This document shows positions 22,156 to 33,685 of a DNA stretch of 64,000 nucleotides, in pieces. This DNA comes from Larix kaempferi (lineage: Eukaryota > Streptophyta > Pinopsida > Pinales > Pinaceae): positions 24,733,501-24,797,500 of the forward strand of contig BSBM01000370.1 of NCBI GenBank assembly GCA_027924585.1. The letters run 5' to 3'. The notes beneath the pieces are model-generated. The model saw nothing but the letters and a program-made list of their open reading frames with translations. It searched no databases and was not told the origin of the DNA. The translations under genes were made by a program, and so were the position numbers. The stretch's first letter is position 1; the number at the start of each line of letters is the position of its first letter.

Positions 22156-24639
22156 CATTTCCCTTTTATGTACATTCAAATGTTATTCAGGGCTCCTGAC
22201 TGTTGGGAGCTGACTGATTCAGAAAACTGTGGTTCTCTGTTATGCACAGTTTGGGTAGTGCTTGTCATCCAAAGGATTGTCAATGTTAATAGGGTTCTGG
22301 TAAAATTTGGTCATTTGCTGTGATAATGGAACCTAAATTGTCAGCTTTTAGGTTACTAGATAAGTTCTATCAGGGCTTCTGTTAGATCTTGAACTTTCAA
22401 ATAGTCAATGAACTTTTGTGAGCTCCTTGGTCTTTCAATTATGGATAATACATGCTTGTTTTGTTTACAATGCATTTATTATTTAAATGTTATCAAATCC
22501 ATGTCTTTTTTGATCTAAATCAAGGTCAAAGGTCTTGTATTATCAAATTCTGTCTTTACGCACCTGCATAAAATATGCCTGTATTTAGGCATCTACTGAT
22601 GTAAAACTTTTTTGAGCGTAATAATTTTGTTAATATAAATATATCCAGTATGGAACTAGCTTTATCCAGTAATATGTTTCTGTTCAACGAATGTGTTTTT
22701 TAATTTATTATTACAATCAAATCACATTGGCATCCCATTACAGTGACATTGATTTTGTTTTATTATTTATGTGATAACCTGTCATTGTGCTGATAGATTT
22801 GTTATTGACTTTTGGAGCTTATTTTAATATTTCATTATATTTGTTGACATTCTATATATCTCGGAAAATGATATTGATATGTACAGTTGTTAATAAATAA
22901 TAAGGCTTTTTCCTAGAGTTACAAATCAAGCAGTTTAAGGGTTATACAGGTTTAAGTATTGATTGATAAAAGGGTCTATTGAAGAGTTTTTATGTCTTTT
23001 CTTTTTCTCAAGATTGTTCAGTTTCTTGTCTCGACTTCTAAGAAAGTAAAATAACCTGGAGAGATGGTTCAATTGAGGTTGCCTGGGACTTTCTGTGTCC
23101 TCTATATCTGTTGTTAGTTGAAATTCTCTATAGAGAAACAGTTTGGTCCTTTAATATTATCCTAATGTCACTCCATGCATGCCATATACACTTTTGGTAC
23201 TGCATTCAGAGATTGAAGCTCTAGTTAGTTTTGGTTAGTTGGCAACTTGGCATGTTTTGAATATGAAATTGACCATAGTTCTATTTCTTAGCTTTGTGGG
23301 CTCTGCATCATTATTCCAGTTTGAGGTAGAAGAGTCTATAGGCTCTTGTTCTTTTAGTTTCTGACTATACAGATTCTGATAATCTCCAGTCAGGAATGGG
23401 CAAAAATCAAAGGAGCTAACATATTAGGATCAAGGGCAAAGAAGAGTCACCATCTGTAAAGTCACTGTGTATAATTGTATTTGTTATGCATTTCATGTCA
23501 TGGGAATGATGCAGTCTCTTTGTTCAGTAACTGAGAATCATTGAAAGAATATGCATTTCATGGAAAACAAGATGGCAAACAGAATCCAGATGGAATGCTG
23601 TTCTTAAAATTCCAAGTAACACTTTTAGACATGGCAATAATAGTTATCATTGTTCTTGTCTTATTTATCAGTAAATATGACTGAATATGCTAAACAATAC
23701 ACAAATTAACGTTCCTTTATCAAAACAAAATGTTGAGAGAATGGCAGTCTCCCTATTAGCTTTTGGACTGTGGGTGAATAATCTTTCGAATTTTGATGTG
23801 GTAAGAGATTTCTCGGTTCTGTAGTGTGCTTATTCTGAACCATTGGTTTGTTCTGTTTTGTATCTGAAAATAGAGAAAGTTTATGTTTTTCTTTTTTCAT
23901 GTTTAATACTATTTGTTTGGCATGTCTATATCGACAACGTGTTTCATTATTTGCAATTAATCTTGTCATCACCATTTGGAAAGAGGATGAATCCCAGTGG
24001 GCCTTTGCGAGGGTGAACAATAATGAAGTGTAGCAGGAGACATCTGGATATGTTTATTCTCCTACTGGGTAGTTAATTGCCTCAACCTATCGTCTAAGTC
24101 CTTTATCCTCCTTGCATCATTTTTAGGGCTTTGCTATGATGGGCCTTTTATGTATAGTACATGCACTCCCTGTCCTAGGATTTGATCTCTTTGCATAGAT
24201 TATGTTCCTTTAATTAACATTGATCTTACCAAGCCTAAAAAGGAAAATAAATCTTGTACCAGTGGTTAGGTGTTGTATTATAGAGCAGATATTTGTGTGT
24301 TACCTGAACGACATGATCCTTGGATACTGTTGATGAAATAGTAAAACACGTCATTATAAGGTTTGGTTGTTTTTCTTATCACGTTCAATTGCTTGCCAAC
24401 TTGTGGAATTCTGTTGAACCTAAATACTTAGACAATGTTGATGAAATAGTAAGCAGTGGCATTTGTCACAGTTCATTTGCTTGCATAGCAAAGCAGTCAT
24501 ATGATTTTGTTGGGAGAGGAGAAATGTATGAGGATGCTCAATATGTGTGAAGGAATCCAACTGTGGAAATTTTTGGATGAATATATGTAACTTTAAAAAA
24601 TAAGCTGTTAATTGAGTGTCGGATATGATCACAAAATGA
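22156..24639 (+). other. 3' UTR and downstream flank of the IBR5-type gene
   Basis: AT-rich and without recognised coding sequence. AATAAATAATAA at about 22892-22903 is a possible poly(A) signal, but the true end is unknown. The frame at 24320-24550 has no recognisable domain. A phrase (GATGAAATAGTAA) recurs at about 24335 and 24440, but no longer repeat was found. Confidence 0.45.
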
Positions 24640-25160
24640 ACCACTCCAATTTTGATAGACACTGAAGTTAGCCATAACTTTATATCTCCTAGAACAGTGG
24701 CAGATAAGTTAAATTCAAAACTACATTAGAGCCATGGTTAGTTCAGTGTCGGCCATTGGAACTAGAAGACATATTCGAGAGGTGGTACAAGGATGTCTTC
24801 TAGAAATGGATGGAATTACTGCTGTTATAGAGATTAATGCCTTTCCATTAGGTTCCTATGAGGCATTGACTCCAACTATTTGCAACCATGTATTTGACCT
24901 CGGATTGGATAGAGAACCAAAAATAATTGGCGACCAGTCTAGCAGGGGTTTTCCGATGTATTTCGAGAAGCAATACCAGGACTACCACCTAGAAGTGAGG
25001 TTGATTTTGCAGTAGTCCTTGTTCAAGGAGTTGAGCCCTGCATCTCAAAGGCACCTTATAGGATGGGTACACCTAAGCTTCTTAAACTAAATATGCAGTT
25101 CCAAGAATTATTGGGCAAATGATATATTCAAATAGGTGCCTCTTCATTATTTGTGAAACA
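24640..25160 (+). pseudogene. Truncated Gypsy protease/RT-leader fragment
   Basis: Plus-strand translation gives LIDTEVSHNFISP, a decayed Gypsy protease motif (DTG/DSG changed to DTE). About 250 bp on comes IPGLPPRSEVDFAVVLVQG, then SKAPYRMGTPKLLKLNMQFQELL, the segment just before the Gypsy RT palm. Frameshifts and stops separate the pieces, and nothing follows after about 25160. No LTRs are attached. Confidence 0.75.
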
Positions 25161-25599
25161 CTGAAAATAATTGAGATGAAGACATTCATAAGACAGCTTT
25201 TAAATCAAAATGTAAGCACTATGAATTCATTGTAGTGCTATTATTACTTGTTAACACTTGAATGAGCTGCATAGCAGCAAACAATGTTTTTAACAAGAAA
25301 CAAAGAAAAGCTGCATAGCAGCCAGTCCCTGCATAGATGATTTGGATTTTAAGGTTAGGTATTTAAGTTTAGTTGACACAACTGGCTTGGTTTTATGGTC
25401 CACCCTGTGTGCAACATATTGGAGATTTGTTCTACCTTCTGCACTATATACATTTTAGCTTTGGATCTGCACATTCCCACGTAACACAATCCAATTCAAC
25501 AGAACAGGCTCCTCATTACGAAATTGGTTCATCCGGTGTTAGGATATGCATTACATTGTCAATATTTGTTTAAACCAAAACCTAAAGTTGATGTATTAA
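25161..25599. other. No recognisable feature
   Basis: AT-rich sequence between the Gypsy fragment and the dispersed repeat. Short frames only. Nothing supportable seen. Confidence 0.4.
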
Positions 25600-25715
25600 T
25601 TTCTAATGACAAGTGCTGAAAAGTGACGACTCTCCCCATGGAAAACAAAGCCAATGCATAAAGTTCATGAATTAATTTTCAATGACAAAGTGTGATAGGT
25701 CACGTCCTTTCCAAC
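25600..25715. repeat. Dispersed repeat, left part, split by element B
   Basis: GTGCTGAAAAGTGACGACTC, GGAAAACAAAGCCAATGCAT and GTGATAGGTCACGTCC match 53705-53805. There the sequence continues ACTACCAATTTCATTTGTCC; here it is cut at CCAAC by element B, and the continuation is found at 51582. Confidence 0.75.
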
Positions 25716-26977
25716 TGTAGAAAAACACAAAAGTTCTGACCCCTGTGGAACTCACAGCGACTGAGAACTTTTGTCAAACACATTACAAATCATTAATATC
25801 AACCTCAACAGTAAATACTAAATGAACACATTTATCAAGCATTTATAAAACATTACTGTGAGCTGATATGCTGTTGGTAATGTACATTTGCAGTGGAAAA
25901 ACTCGTAAAATCAGCAGACTGTAAACACACTTTAACACAGGGATATTGGTCAAACTTAGACCCTGGAAAAACCTCCTAGGGGGGAAACCAGTCCAAGAGA
26001 GTATTTGTATTAAGAACGCATGAAGGAGACGATCTTAGAAATTTACAGCAATATTCTAGCCTATTAAAATACTGTATTTTTCACAAATACAGTCCCAAAA
26101 CACTTGGAAATAAGTGCCACTTACACCTCGATTTTAGAGCAGAAACAAGGTACAGTACAACCTCTCTTGTACGGCTTGCTCTACATTAAATGCTGTAACA
26201 AATCAAAAGACAGTGCCCAACTACAGTAAAAAAATACAGTACAGATTTTCCTCAGTCTCGTACCTCGAAATTTGTGCCAAACACTTCCTTGAAATTAGTG
26301 CCAAAAAGGACATCAATTTTAGTTCCAAAAAGGCTCTCCTGGAATGTGTGTCTAAACTCTCCTACTTCTCTTTTTATTAATTGTGAGAATGACTTTGTCT
26401 CTTCACTTTCCCAAGTAACTTTGTCTCTTCACTCTCCAAGTGACTCTTCACTTTCCATGGGTGAGACAAATTACACTTGACCAACATAGATCCATCTTAA
26501 ACCCGAATCTATCAAGCATCGAGAGGGATCCAATTTCTTGAGGTGTATTTTTTTATAATTTAAACTCAAGAAATTTGATCTCTCTTGATTGATAGATCCG
26601 GGTTTAAGTTTTAAGTTTTTTATTTTATAGACTAACATCGATTTTTTAATTACTTTTCGTAATATTTTATTTTATGAACCAACATGGATTTTTTTTTAAA
26701 TACTTTCCATAATTTTTTTTTATTTTATGAGCCGACATGAATTCTTTTTATTACTGTTAGGAACGAACGTTACAACATCTCCCCCATACTGGGTTGTAGA
26801 GCACCTCGCTCCTCTCGATGCAATGAAATAAAAAATAAATTTTCACTCACAATTTTAATAATAACTTACATTAACGTTATAACTCTAAAGTTGATGATTA
26901 GGAAAGTCACTAAGGTCCTTTCTACATGCCTAGACACCAAGCAATGTAAAAGACCTTCCTTGCTATAAATTTGAACA
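25716..26977 (-). repeat. 3' LTR of element B
   Basis: TGTAGAAAAACAC to TATAAATTTGAACA on the plus strand. Contains the folded CCCTGGAAAAACC/GGGGGAAACC motif (25961-25990) and CTCGAAATTTGTGCC-like short repeats (about 26125-26310). Relative to the other copy it has an extra 344 bp at 26479-26822. Confidence 0.9.
26479..26822. repeat. Extra segment in element B's 3' LTR, with hairpin and short tandem repeats
   Basis: Absent from the other LTR of B (ATTACACTT joins TATGAAAT near 51433-51442). It holds an inverted repeat of about 45 bp (26496-26542 against 26565-26608, spacer of about 22). Three AT-rich copies of about 50 bp follow (TTTATTTTATGA-C-AACATGGATTTT, about 26615-26760). Its right part, TTACAACA then TCTCCCCCAT, resembles an LTR start next to a polypurine tract on the minus strand. 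Whether this was inserted here or lost from the partner LTR is open. Confidence 0.5.
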
Positions 26978-27247
26978 CTCTCTCTTAGCGAGGGAGGTAC
27001 TTTTGGCACATCCTCCACTTGGATCTGTCTCCAAGCCCATCACATTGTCCACTGTAGCAACTCCCTCCGATTCTGGAGCCCATCTCACTACTTGCCCTAG
27101 ATCACATGCTTGAAATCTATGCCAATCGCACATGGTCCAAGGAGTCTCGCACTCCTGACCATCCTACAATGTCATCTCCTTTGACAATACTAGAAGAAGC
27201 CTCTCGCCCATCTTCCTTGAATCGAAGACTGAATACTCAGTACCACC

Positions 27248-27600
27248 TCAATCTCCAGAGCATCTCACTCTCCCTCTGTCTCTGACACTAATACTACATC
27301 TAAGATCTCCCTGGACCCACCTAGGCTTGCACAACAACCTGTACAACTTTCCTTGTCCGAAGCCATGCCTCACCGCTGCATCCAAGGTCGCTCCCTCTGA
27401 ATATAGAAGCCTCTGTCTATCTCGGAACACCATGCTATATTCCTCATCCTTCACAGCTGATATTGAGGGCAATTCTTCCATCTCTGGTACAAGCATCCCT
27501 CTTGCCACCTTCAGAGAACCTCCTGACTCTAGTTATAATCCAACCCATCCAACTCCCTCCATTGCATGCATGAGTCTGTCTTTGAAACTCTAAGGAACAC
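27248..27600 (-). pseudogene. Element B: Copia protease to pre-integrase remnant
   Basis: The minus strand reads MEELPSISAVKDEEYSMVF, LLYSEGATLDAAVRHGFGQG and KLYRLLCKP. This is the segment between Copia protease and integrase. Gag, RT and RNase H are absent, so B is a deletion derivative. Only low-complexity linker sequence adjoins. Confidence 0.65.
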
Positions 27601-27724
27601 TTATTGTATTCCCATCATATGGCTAGATGTATAACTGCACAAACTGCAAAATTTCCAGTTTTAAACCCAAACCAAGAAATTCTGCTCACCTATGCCAAAA
27701 AAAATCACACTCAGCTGTACTAAC

Positions 27725-28249
27725 AGTTGGATTTTGTGCAATTTCGGAAGATATTATTCATTGTATTTTTGTACTTCCCAAGGGAGATGAACTTGATGTA
27801 ATTACTTATGTAAACACATGAAAGAATCAATGTAAGGTGCAAAGAAGCAAATGAAAAATATTAAATTAAAATTATTAATTGCCCCCAGGTGAAGTCGGCC
27901 CAGTTAGGGATTTTTCATGTTTGCACTTGTATAAATAAGAGGTAAAGTGCACCTCATTAGATCATTCACTCACTTACATTTGTGCATCACTTGGGAGAGA
28001 TAAGAAGTCCGCACAAGCTGGAGAAGGAAGCTGTTATGGGGTTTCTACTTGTGGAAAGCATTTTCACATTTTCTCTTTTATCTTTGTACTCTGATCTCAG
28101 GATTATCATCTCTATGCGAAGGTTGCTGGTTTTTTCCCAATTGGGTTTCCCAGGATAAACTCTGTGTTATTGTTTTGTGCTTTGTCTTTCTTCTAGTGAT
28201 CTTGTTTATACATTTGAATTATTATGCTATGAATGTATGAAATCTAACA
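27725..28249 (+). repeat. 5' LTR of element F
   Basis: The first base is A where the partner LTR has T. TATA box TATAAATAAG at about 27930-27939. The folded TTTTTTCCCAATTGGGTTTCCC motif is at about 28131-28152. Ends GAAATCTAACA directly against the primer site. Confidence 0.95.
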
Positions 28250-28629
28250 TGGTTTCAGAGCAGTTCTAGAAGAAGCCATTGCCGAAACATTGTCGGAACC
28301 CTGCCGGAACTAGGGTTTCATCTTGTGAAGTCTTCACCCATCATTTTGGAGAAAAAGAGCCATAGGAATTTCATTTTTGGCAAGGCGCATCTTTTGGTGA
28401 AGACTGAATTAAATTTCGAGAATTTTCAATTTTTGACCTAACTGTGTGGCTGCAGCAGAATTAGGGTTTCAGTTTTGACCTACTTCTCTCCACAATTTTG
28501 GATCAGCCCTACCTCAATTCAACTCGCATTGGCAAGGCGCATCTACTTGTGGTTTCAGTTGTTCAAATTATTAACTTTCATTTTTGACCTAGCTCCTGCT
28601 AGGGTTTCTGAACCAGATCTGTAGGCAAG

Positions 28630-29505
28630 ATGATTGGTATGAAGGTTGAAGATCGTCTGGAAGGAGCTTCCAACTTTATCTCTTGGAAGTCTAGTGTTCT
28701 TCTACTACTAGAAGAAAATGACCTATTACAAATTGTAAATGAGAAGGTCCCTCAACCAGAAGCCGAAGAAGACAAACCTCGATGGAGGAAGAATGATACC
28801 AGAGCAAGAAGGATTCTAGTGGACTTAGTAAGAGATCATTTGGTTCCATAAATTTCAGGAAAGAAGACTGCTAGGAAAATGTTCAAGACCATAAAGAAGT
28901 TGTTTGAACACACTAGCCTCAATGTATCCATGACATTGAGAAACCAACTCTCAAATATGAAGATATCCAAATCAGAATCCATTGCCTCATATTTCATGAG
29001 GATCACAGAACTAAGGGACAAGCTTAGTACCAGTGGAGATCCCATTGATGAAAAGGAGCTTGTCATCACCACTCTGAATGGTCTTCCACCATCTTGGGAG
29101 TCCTTTATCCAAAGCATAAGTGGTAGATCCAAACTACCAAAGTTTGATAAGCTTTGGGCAGATTGCACTCAGGAGGAGACAAGGATTGCAACACGTCAAA
29201 AACTCCATGGCACTCAACCTGAGGAGAACCAAGCTTTTGTTTCCCATGCCAAGAAGGGTAAGGGAAAATGTAGGAAGTTCCATAAACACAAGCACCAAGA
29301 TAGGAGATCAAGTCATCGCCCAGATCAAAAGGAGAAGAAGGACATATCTCAAGTTCAATGCTATAGGTGTAGAAAATATGGACACTACGCAAATAGTTGT
29401 CGAAGTTCAAGTAAAAGGAAGCATGAAGCATCCACTGTTGATGTTGAAGAAGATACTCCTCTCAAGAAGTCAAGGAATGATGATTGTTCGGAGTTCCTCT
29501 TCTAA
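28630..29505 (+). pseudogene. Element F: gag with one internal stop
   Basis: Begins MIGMKVEDRLEGASNFISWK, with LLLLEENDLL and RARRILVDLVRDHLVP, then an in-frame TAA (28849-28851, CAA to TAA type). The frame continues ISGKKTARKMFK through the gag core to a zinc knuckle, CYRCRKYGHYANSC. It ends at TAA 29503-29505. Gag forms the particle shell; the knuckle binds RNA. No protease follows. Confidence 0.9.
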
Positions 29506-30420
29506 AAGATATGAAGATCAAGATTGCAAGAACAAATATCTCTCTTGGTTCCCACAAGAAGGAAGTGGGAGCCCACACACAAAAACAATAGGAGATAAGT
29601 ATTTGGTTTTCTTGCTCACATAGATCTGTTTTGTCTTATCTATATTCATTATATGAAGATCTATCTGGAAGTGCATTTGAGCAATTGATATAGTTTACCT
29701 TGTATTGATTATGCATATGAGCTACACAACACTTCATTAAACATAATGGAACTAGTCTAGATAATATCTCCTTCCTGCATGCTTAGAGTAGTACACACTC
29801 TTGACGGCATGTTCTAGTGGAGATAACAGACATCTAGATAGTTCCGAGATGTATTTAGAAGACATGTTTATGATTGTTGTGCTAAAGTATTAGCTAAGAT
29901 GGCTGTGTAAACTATTGCCATTATATTTGATTATGCAATGTCACTGATCATCAGTCGAGATTTTGACTTGTAGGGAAAAGACCATGTGATTTGGCCTACA
30001 AGAGAAGACTTGTTTTGATGGACCCATGAATCCCGTTGATGTTCACCAAGAAGCTTCCTGGAATATGACTTTCAGCCTAGAAGGATGACCTCGAAGGAAG
30101 ATTTCATAGAAGTAAAACCAAAAGTGGGCCACCTTCAGATACTTGATTGTCCAGTCCATATACATGTGCCCAAGTTAGAACCTTCAGGAAAGAAGGGAAC
30201 CTTTGTGGGATACAAAAAGACAGAGGATTAGATATGGAGATCGATGATGAAGAAATGATAGAACCAATGGAGATGAGATCATCTCCCCCTCCAGTTCAAG
30301 AGGGAGCAAGCAGAAAATGATGAACCTATCGATTCCATGGATCCAGTTGATATCCCCAGAAATGTTGCAGTAGGTCAGAAAAGACCTAGATGAGCACAAC
30401 AGACTTAGCATGGAGCATAT
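29506..30420 (+). pseudogene. Element F: deleted protease/integrase interval
   Basis: This should hold protease and integrase but is far too short. At about 30160-30215 a short KEGTFVGYKK segment marks the C-terminal end of integrase. The rest shows no frame longer than chance. A large internal deletion is the simplest reading. Confidence 0.6.
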
Positions 30421-31080
30421 GAGAAATAAAAGGACAGATTTGTAGCCAGAGGATTCTCTCAGAAAGAGGGAGTCGATTATGATGAGACATTTGCTCCTGT
30501 GGCCCGATATACCTCCATCAGATCCATTATTGCTATTGCTTTAGCTATGGGATGGAAGTTGTATCAGATGGATGTGAATACAACTTTTCAATGGTTTTAT
30601 TGAGGAAGAAGTTTACATCGAACAACCAGATGGGTTTATTGTCCAAGGAAAGGAGTCTCATGTATGCAGATTGAAAAAGGCACTGTATGGACTCAAGCAA
30701 GCACCCCGTGCTTGGTATGGACGGATAGACGGATTCCCGGTGAGCTTGGTATTTTCCAAGAGTGATGCAGACCCCAACCTTTACTACAAGGTTGTGGATG
30801 ATGAGCCACTGATTTTGGTATTATATGTTGATGACTTGTTTCTCACAGGAAATGAGAAACTTATTGTATGGTGTAAGAAGAATCTCGCCTCTGATTTTGA
30901 AATGAAGGATCTTGGATTGATGCACTACTTCTTGGGATTAGAAGTATGGCATAGGTAGAAAGAGATTTTCCCAGGACAAGGAAAATACACCATTGATATA
31001 CTGAAGAGATTCGGGATGTTGGACTGCAAGTCCATGGCTGCAAATTGGAAAAAGTTGGATGGATGCAAATTGGAAGAAGT
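30421..31080 (+). pseudogene. Element F: reverse transcriptase, frameshifted
   Basis: Reads DRFVARGFSQKEGVDYDETF, APVARYTSIRS and LYQMDVN, then a 1-base shift near 30590. The open part 30671-30958 has KKALYGLKQAPRAWYGR and the catalytic YVDDLFLTGN. A TAG follows LEVWHR. Catalytic Asp residues are present but the protein cannot be made. Confidence 0.9.
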
Positions 31081-31090
31081 TGAGAGATTC

Positions 31091-31810
31091 TACTTCAGAT
31101 TCTGATTTGATTGATCCCACCATGTATCGCCAGTTGATTGGGTCATTGATTTATAGCTGACCAACACCATACCATATATATGTTTTGCTGTGAATGCCCT
31201 CAGTTAGTTCATGTGTGAACCGAGGCAGATTCACTGGATTACTGCAAAACATGTGCTCAGATACTTACGTGGCACTACGGGATATGGATTGAAGTATGCT
31301 TCAGATTGTGACTTGAGGTTGCAGGGGTTTACAGACTCAAATTGGGCTGGATGTGTTTCAAATCGGAAGAGTACTTCTGGATGTTGCTTTAGTTTCGGTT
31401 ATGTAGTTATTTCCTAGTGCAATAGGAAGCAGAACTCGATAGCACTCAGTACTGTAGAGGTCGAGTACATAGCTGCTAGCACAACAACTCGAGAAGCAGT
31501 TTGGCTTCGTAAACTCTTGGCAGGATTGTTTGGCGAGATTCCAGAGTTGACTGTGATTCACTGTGATAAACAGAGTTGTGTGTAGATTTCAGTGAATCCT
31601 GCATTTCACGACAGGTTGAAGCATATCGAGATTCGATATCACTTCATTCGTGATATAGTGCAGAAAGGTGCGGTTGAGTTACAGTACGTGCCGACAGACG
31701 ATCAGATTGTAGATGTTCTCACCAAGGCCCCTCCCAGGATGAAGTTTAAATACTTTTGCGGAAGACTTGGAGTCGAAGACAACGTGTCCCTCCTTGAGAG
31801 GGAAAGATGA
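31091..31810 (+). pseudogene. Element F: RNase H, several stops
   Basis: Segments IDPTMYRQLIGSLIY, GFTDSNWAGCVSNRKSTSGC, ALSTVEVEYIAAS (the usual TEAEY changed to VEVEY) and FHDRLKHIEIRYHFIRDIVQ, ending DVLTKAPPRMKFKYFCGRLG. Several in-frame stops plus a frameshift near 31200. It ends 0.8 kb before the 3' LTR. Confidence 0.9.
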
Positions 31811-31837
31811 AATTGAGATGCTTTCCCTGCTTTTCCC

Positions 31838-32470
31838 AGGTGCCTTCTGCAGTCTAGGTACTCAGCCATATATGGGAGAAATACCATAGGCAGATGAGTC
31901 AGACAATCAGCAGTTGGCCGGGTTCACCCAGGTACCTTTCGCAGTCTAGTTACTCATTCAGATATGGGAGAAATCCCATAGGCAAATGAGTAGGACAGTC
32001 AGCAATTGGTTGGGTTCACACAGGTGCCTCTACAGTCCATTTACTTAGCCAGGTATGGGAGAAATCCCATCGACAGATGAGTAGAACAGTCAATAGTTGG
32101 CCGTGTGATTGCACTTGTACCTCTACTCGTTCAGGTTCTTAGCCAGGTATGGGAGGACCCCATCGGTAGATGAGACGAACATGTAGTAGATGGTTGTGCT
32201 CATTTGCTCGTATTAGATCTTAGCCAGGTATGGGAGGACCCCATTGGAAGATGAGACAAACATGTAGCAAATGATATAGTAGAGATGTCACAGTTGATAA
32301 TCTCAGATATCCAATATTGAGTGATTCTCTTGGATCTAGGATCGAGTGATTCTCCTGGACTCACCGAAGGACTGGTGAAGATGTCTCAGATATCCAGGAT
32401 TGAGAGATTCCCCTGGAGCTAGGATTGAGTGATTCTCCTAGACTCACCGAAGGACTGGTGAAGATGATAA
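31838..32470 (+). repeat. Element F: 3' untranslated tandem repeats
   Basis: Five degenerate copies of about 92 bp start near 31838, 31930, 32022, 32115 and 32205. Each has TAGCCAGGTATGGGAG-A-CCCAT-GG-AGATGAG. Two copies of about 80 bp follow (ATTGAGTGATTCTCCTGGA then CTCACCGAAGGACTGGTGAAG, about 32303-32470). Confidence 0.85.
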
Positions 32471-32617
32471 ATGATGACACTTCTCGATGGACTGAGACTA
32501 TGTGGAAAACCTTTGGTATGTATAGAGATGATGGAGACAAAATGGATGTACAAGATGAAACCTAGATGATTGTGATGCAGATGAAGACCAAAGAATACCT
32601 TTCTCGTTGAGAGGGAG

Positions 32618-33151
32618 TGTTGGATTTTGTGCAACTTCGGAAGATATTATTCATTGTATTTTTGTACCTCCTAAGGGAGATGAACTTGATGTAATTACTT
32701 ATGTAAACATGTGAAAGAATCAATGTAAATCTTGGGGTGCAAAGAAGCAAAAGAAAAATATTAAAATTAAAATTATTAATTGCCCCCAGGTGAAGTCGGC
32801 CCAGTTAGGGATTTTTCATGTCTGCACTTGTATAAATAAGAGGTAAAGTGCACCTCATTAGATCATTCACTCACTTCACATTTGTGCATCACTTGGGAGA
32901 GAGAAGAAGTTCGCACAAGCCGGAGAAGGAAGTTGTTTTGGGGTTTCTACTTGTGGAAATCAGTTTCACATTTTCTCTTTTATCTTTGTACTACGATCTC
33001 AGGATTATCATCTCTATGCGAAGGTTACTGGTTGTTTCCCAATTGGGTTTCCTAGGATAAACTCTGTGTTATTGTTTTGTGCTTTGTCTTTCTTCTAGTG
33101 ATCTTGTTTATACATTTGAATTATTATGCTATGAATGTATGAAATCTAACA
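32618..33151 (+). repeat. 3' LTR of element F
   Basis: TGTTGGATTTTGTGCAAC to GAAATCTAACA, near-identical to 27725-28249. The TATAAATAAG box is conserved at about 32831. Confidence 0.95.
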
Positions 33152-33229
33152 CTAACCAGCAATGCTATTGCACACACGATTGCCACAAAACAGTCCACTG
33201 AATCACTTAGAGCCCTAGATTTGATACCA

Positions 33230-33685
33230 TGTAGAAAAACACAAAAGTTATGACCTCTGTTCACACACAACCACTGAGAAATTTTTTCCAACACTTTACG
33301 AACCACTAATATCAACCTCAATAGTAAATACTAAATGAACACATTTATCAAGCATTTATAAAACATTACTGTGAGATGATATACTGTTGATAAAGTTCAT
33401 TTGTAGCGGAAAAACTCATAAAATCAGTAGACTGTAAACACACTTTAACAGAAGGATTTTGGTCAAACATAGACCTTGGAAAAGCCCCCTAGGCGGAAAA
33501 CCAATCCAAGAGAGTATTTGTATTAAGAATTCACGAAGGAGATAATCTTAGAAATTTACAGCAGTATTCCAACCTATTAAAACACTGGATTTTTGACAAA
33601 TACAGTCACAAAACATTTAGGAATCGGTGCCACTTACACCTAAATTTCAGAGCAGCAACAACAAGGTATAGTAAAGTCCCTCTTG
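33230..33685 (-). repeat. 5' LTR of element B, first segment (split by C)
   Basis: TGTAGAAAAACACAAAAG onward, aligning with 25716-26165. Includes the folded CCTTGGAAAAGCCCCC/GGCGGAAAACC motif (33473-33505). Cut at CCTCTTG by element C. Confidence 0.9.

Larger units (their letters stand above)
27725..33151 (+). mobile_element. Element F: Ty1/Copia retrotransposon, defective, inside element B
   Basis: LTRs 27725-28249 and 32618-33151. Perfect 5-bp target duplication CTAAC (27720-27724 and 33152-33156). Met-tRNA-type primer site TGGTTTCAGAGC at 28250-28261. Polypurine tract GTTGAGAGGGAG at 32606-32617. Gag, RT and RNase H remain; protease and the integrase core are missing. Opposite in orientation to B, C, D and E. 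Confidence 0.95.

Noticed and set aside
31838-32280. CRISPR-like array
   Set aside because: Units of about 92 bp are contiguous and degenerate, with no constant repeat and unique spacers, and the sequence is a plant retroelement.
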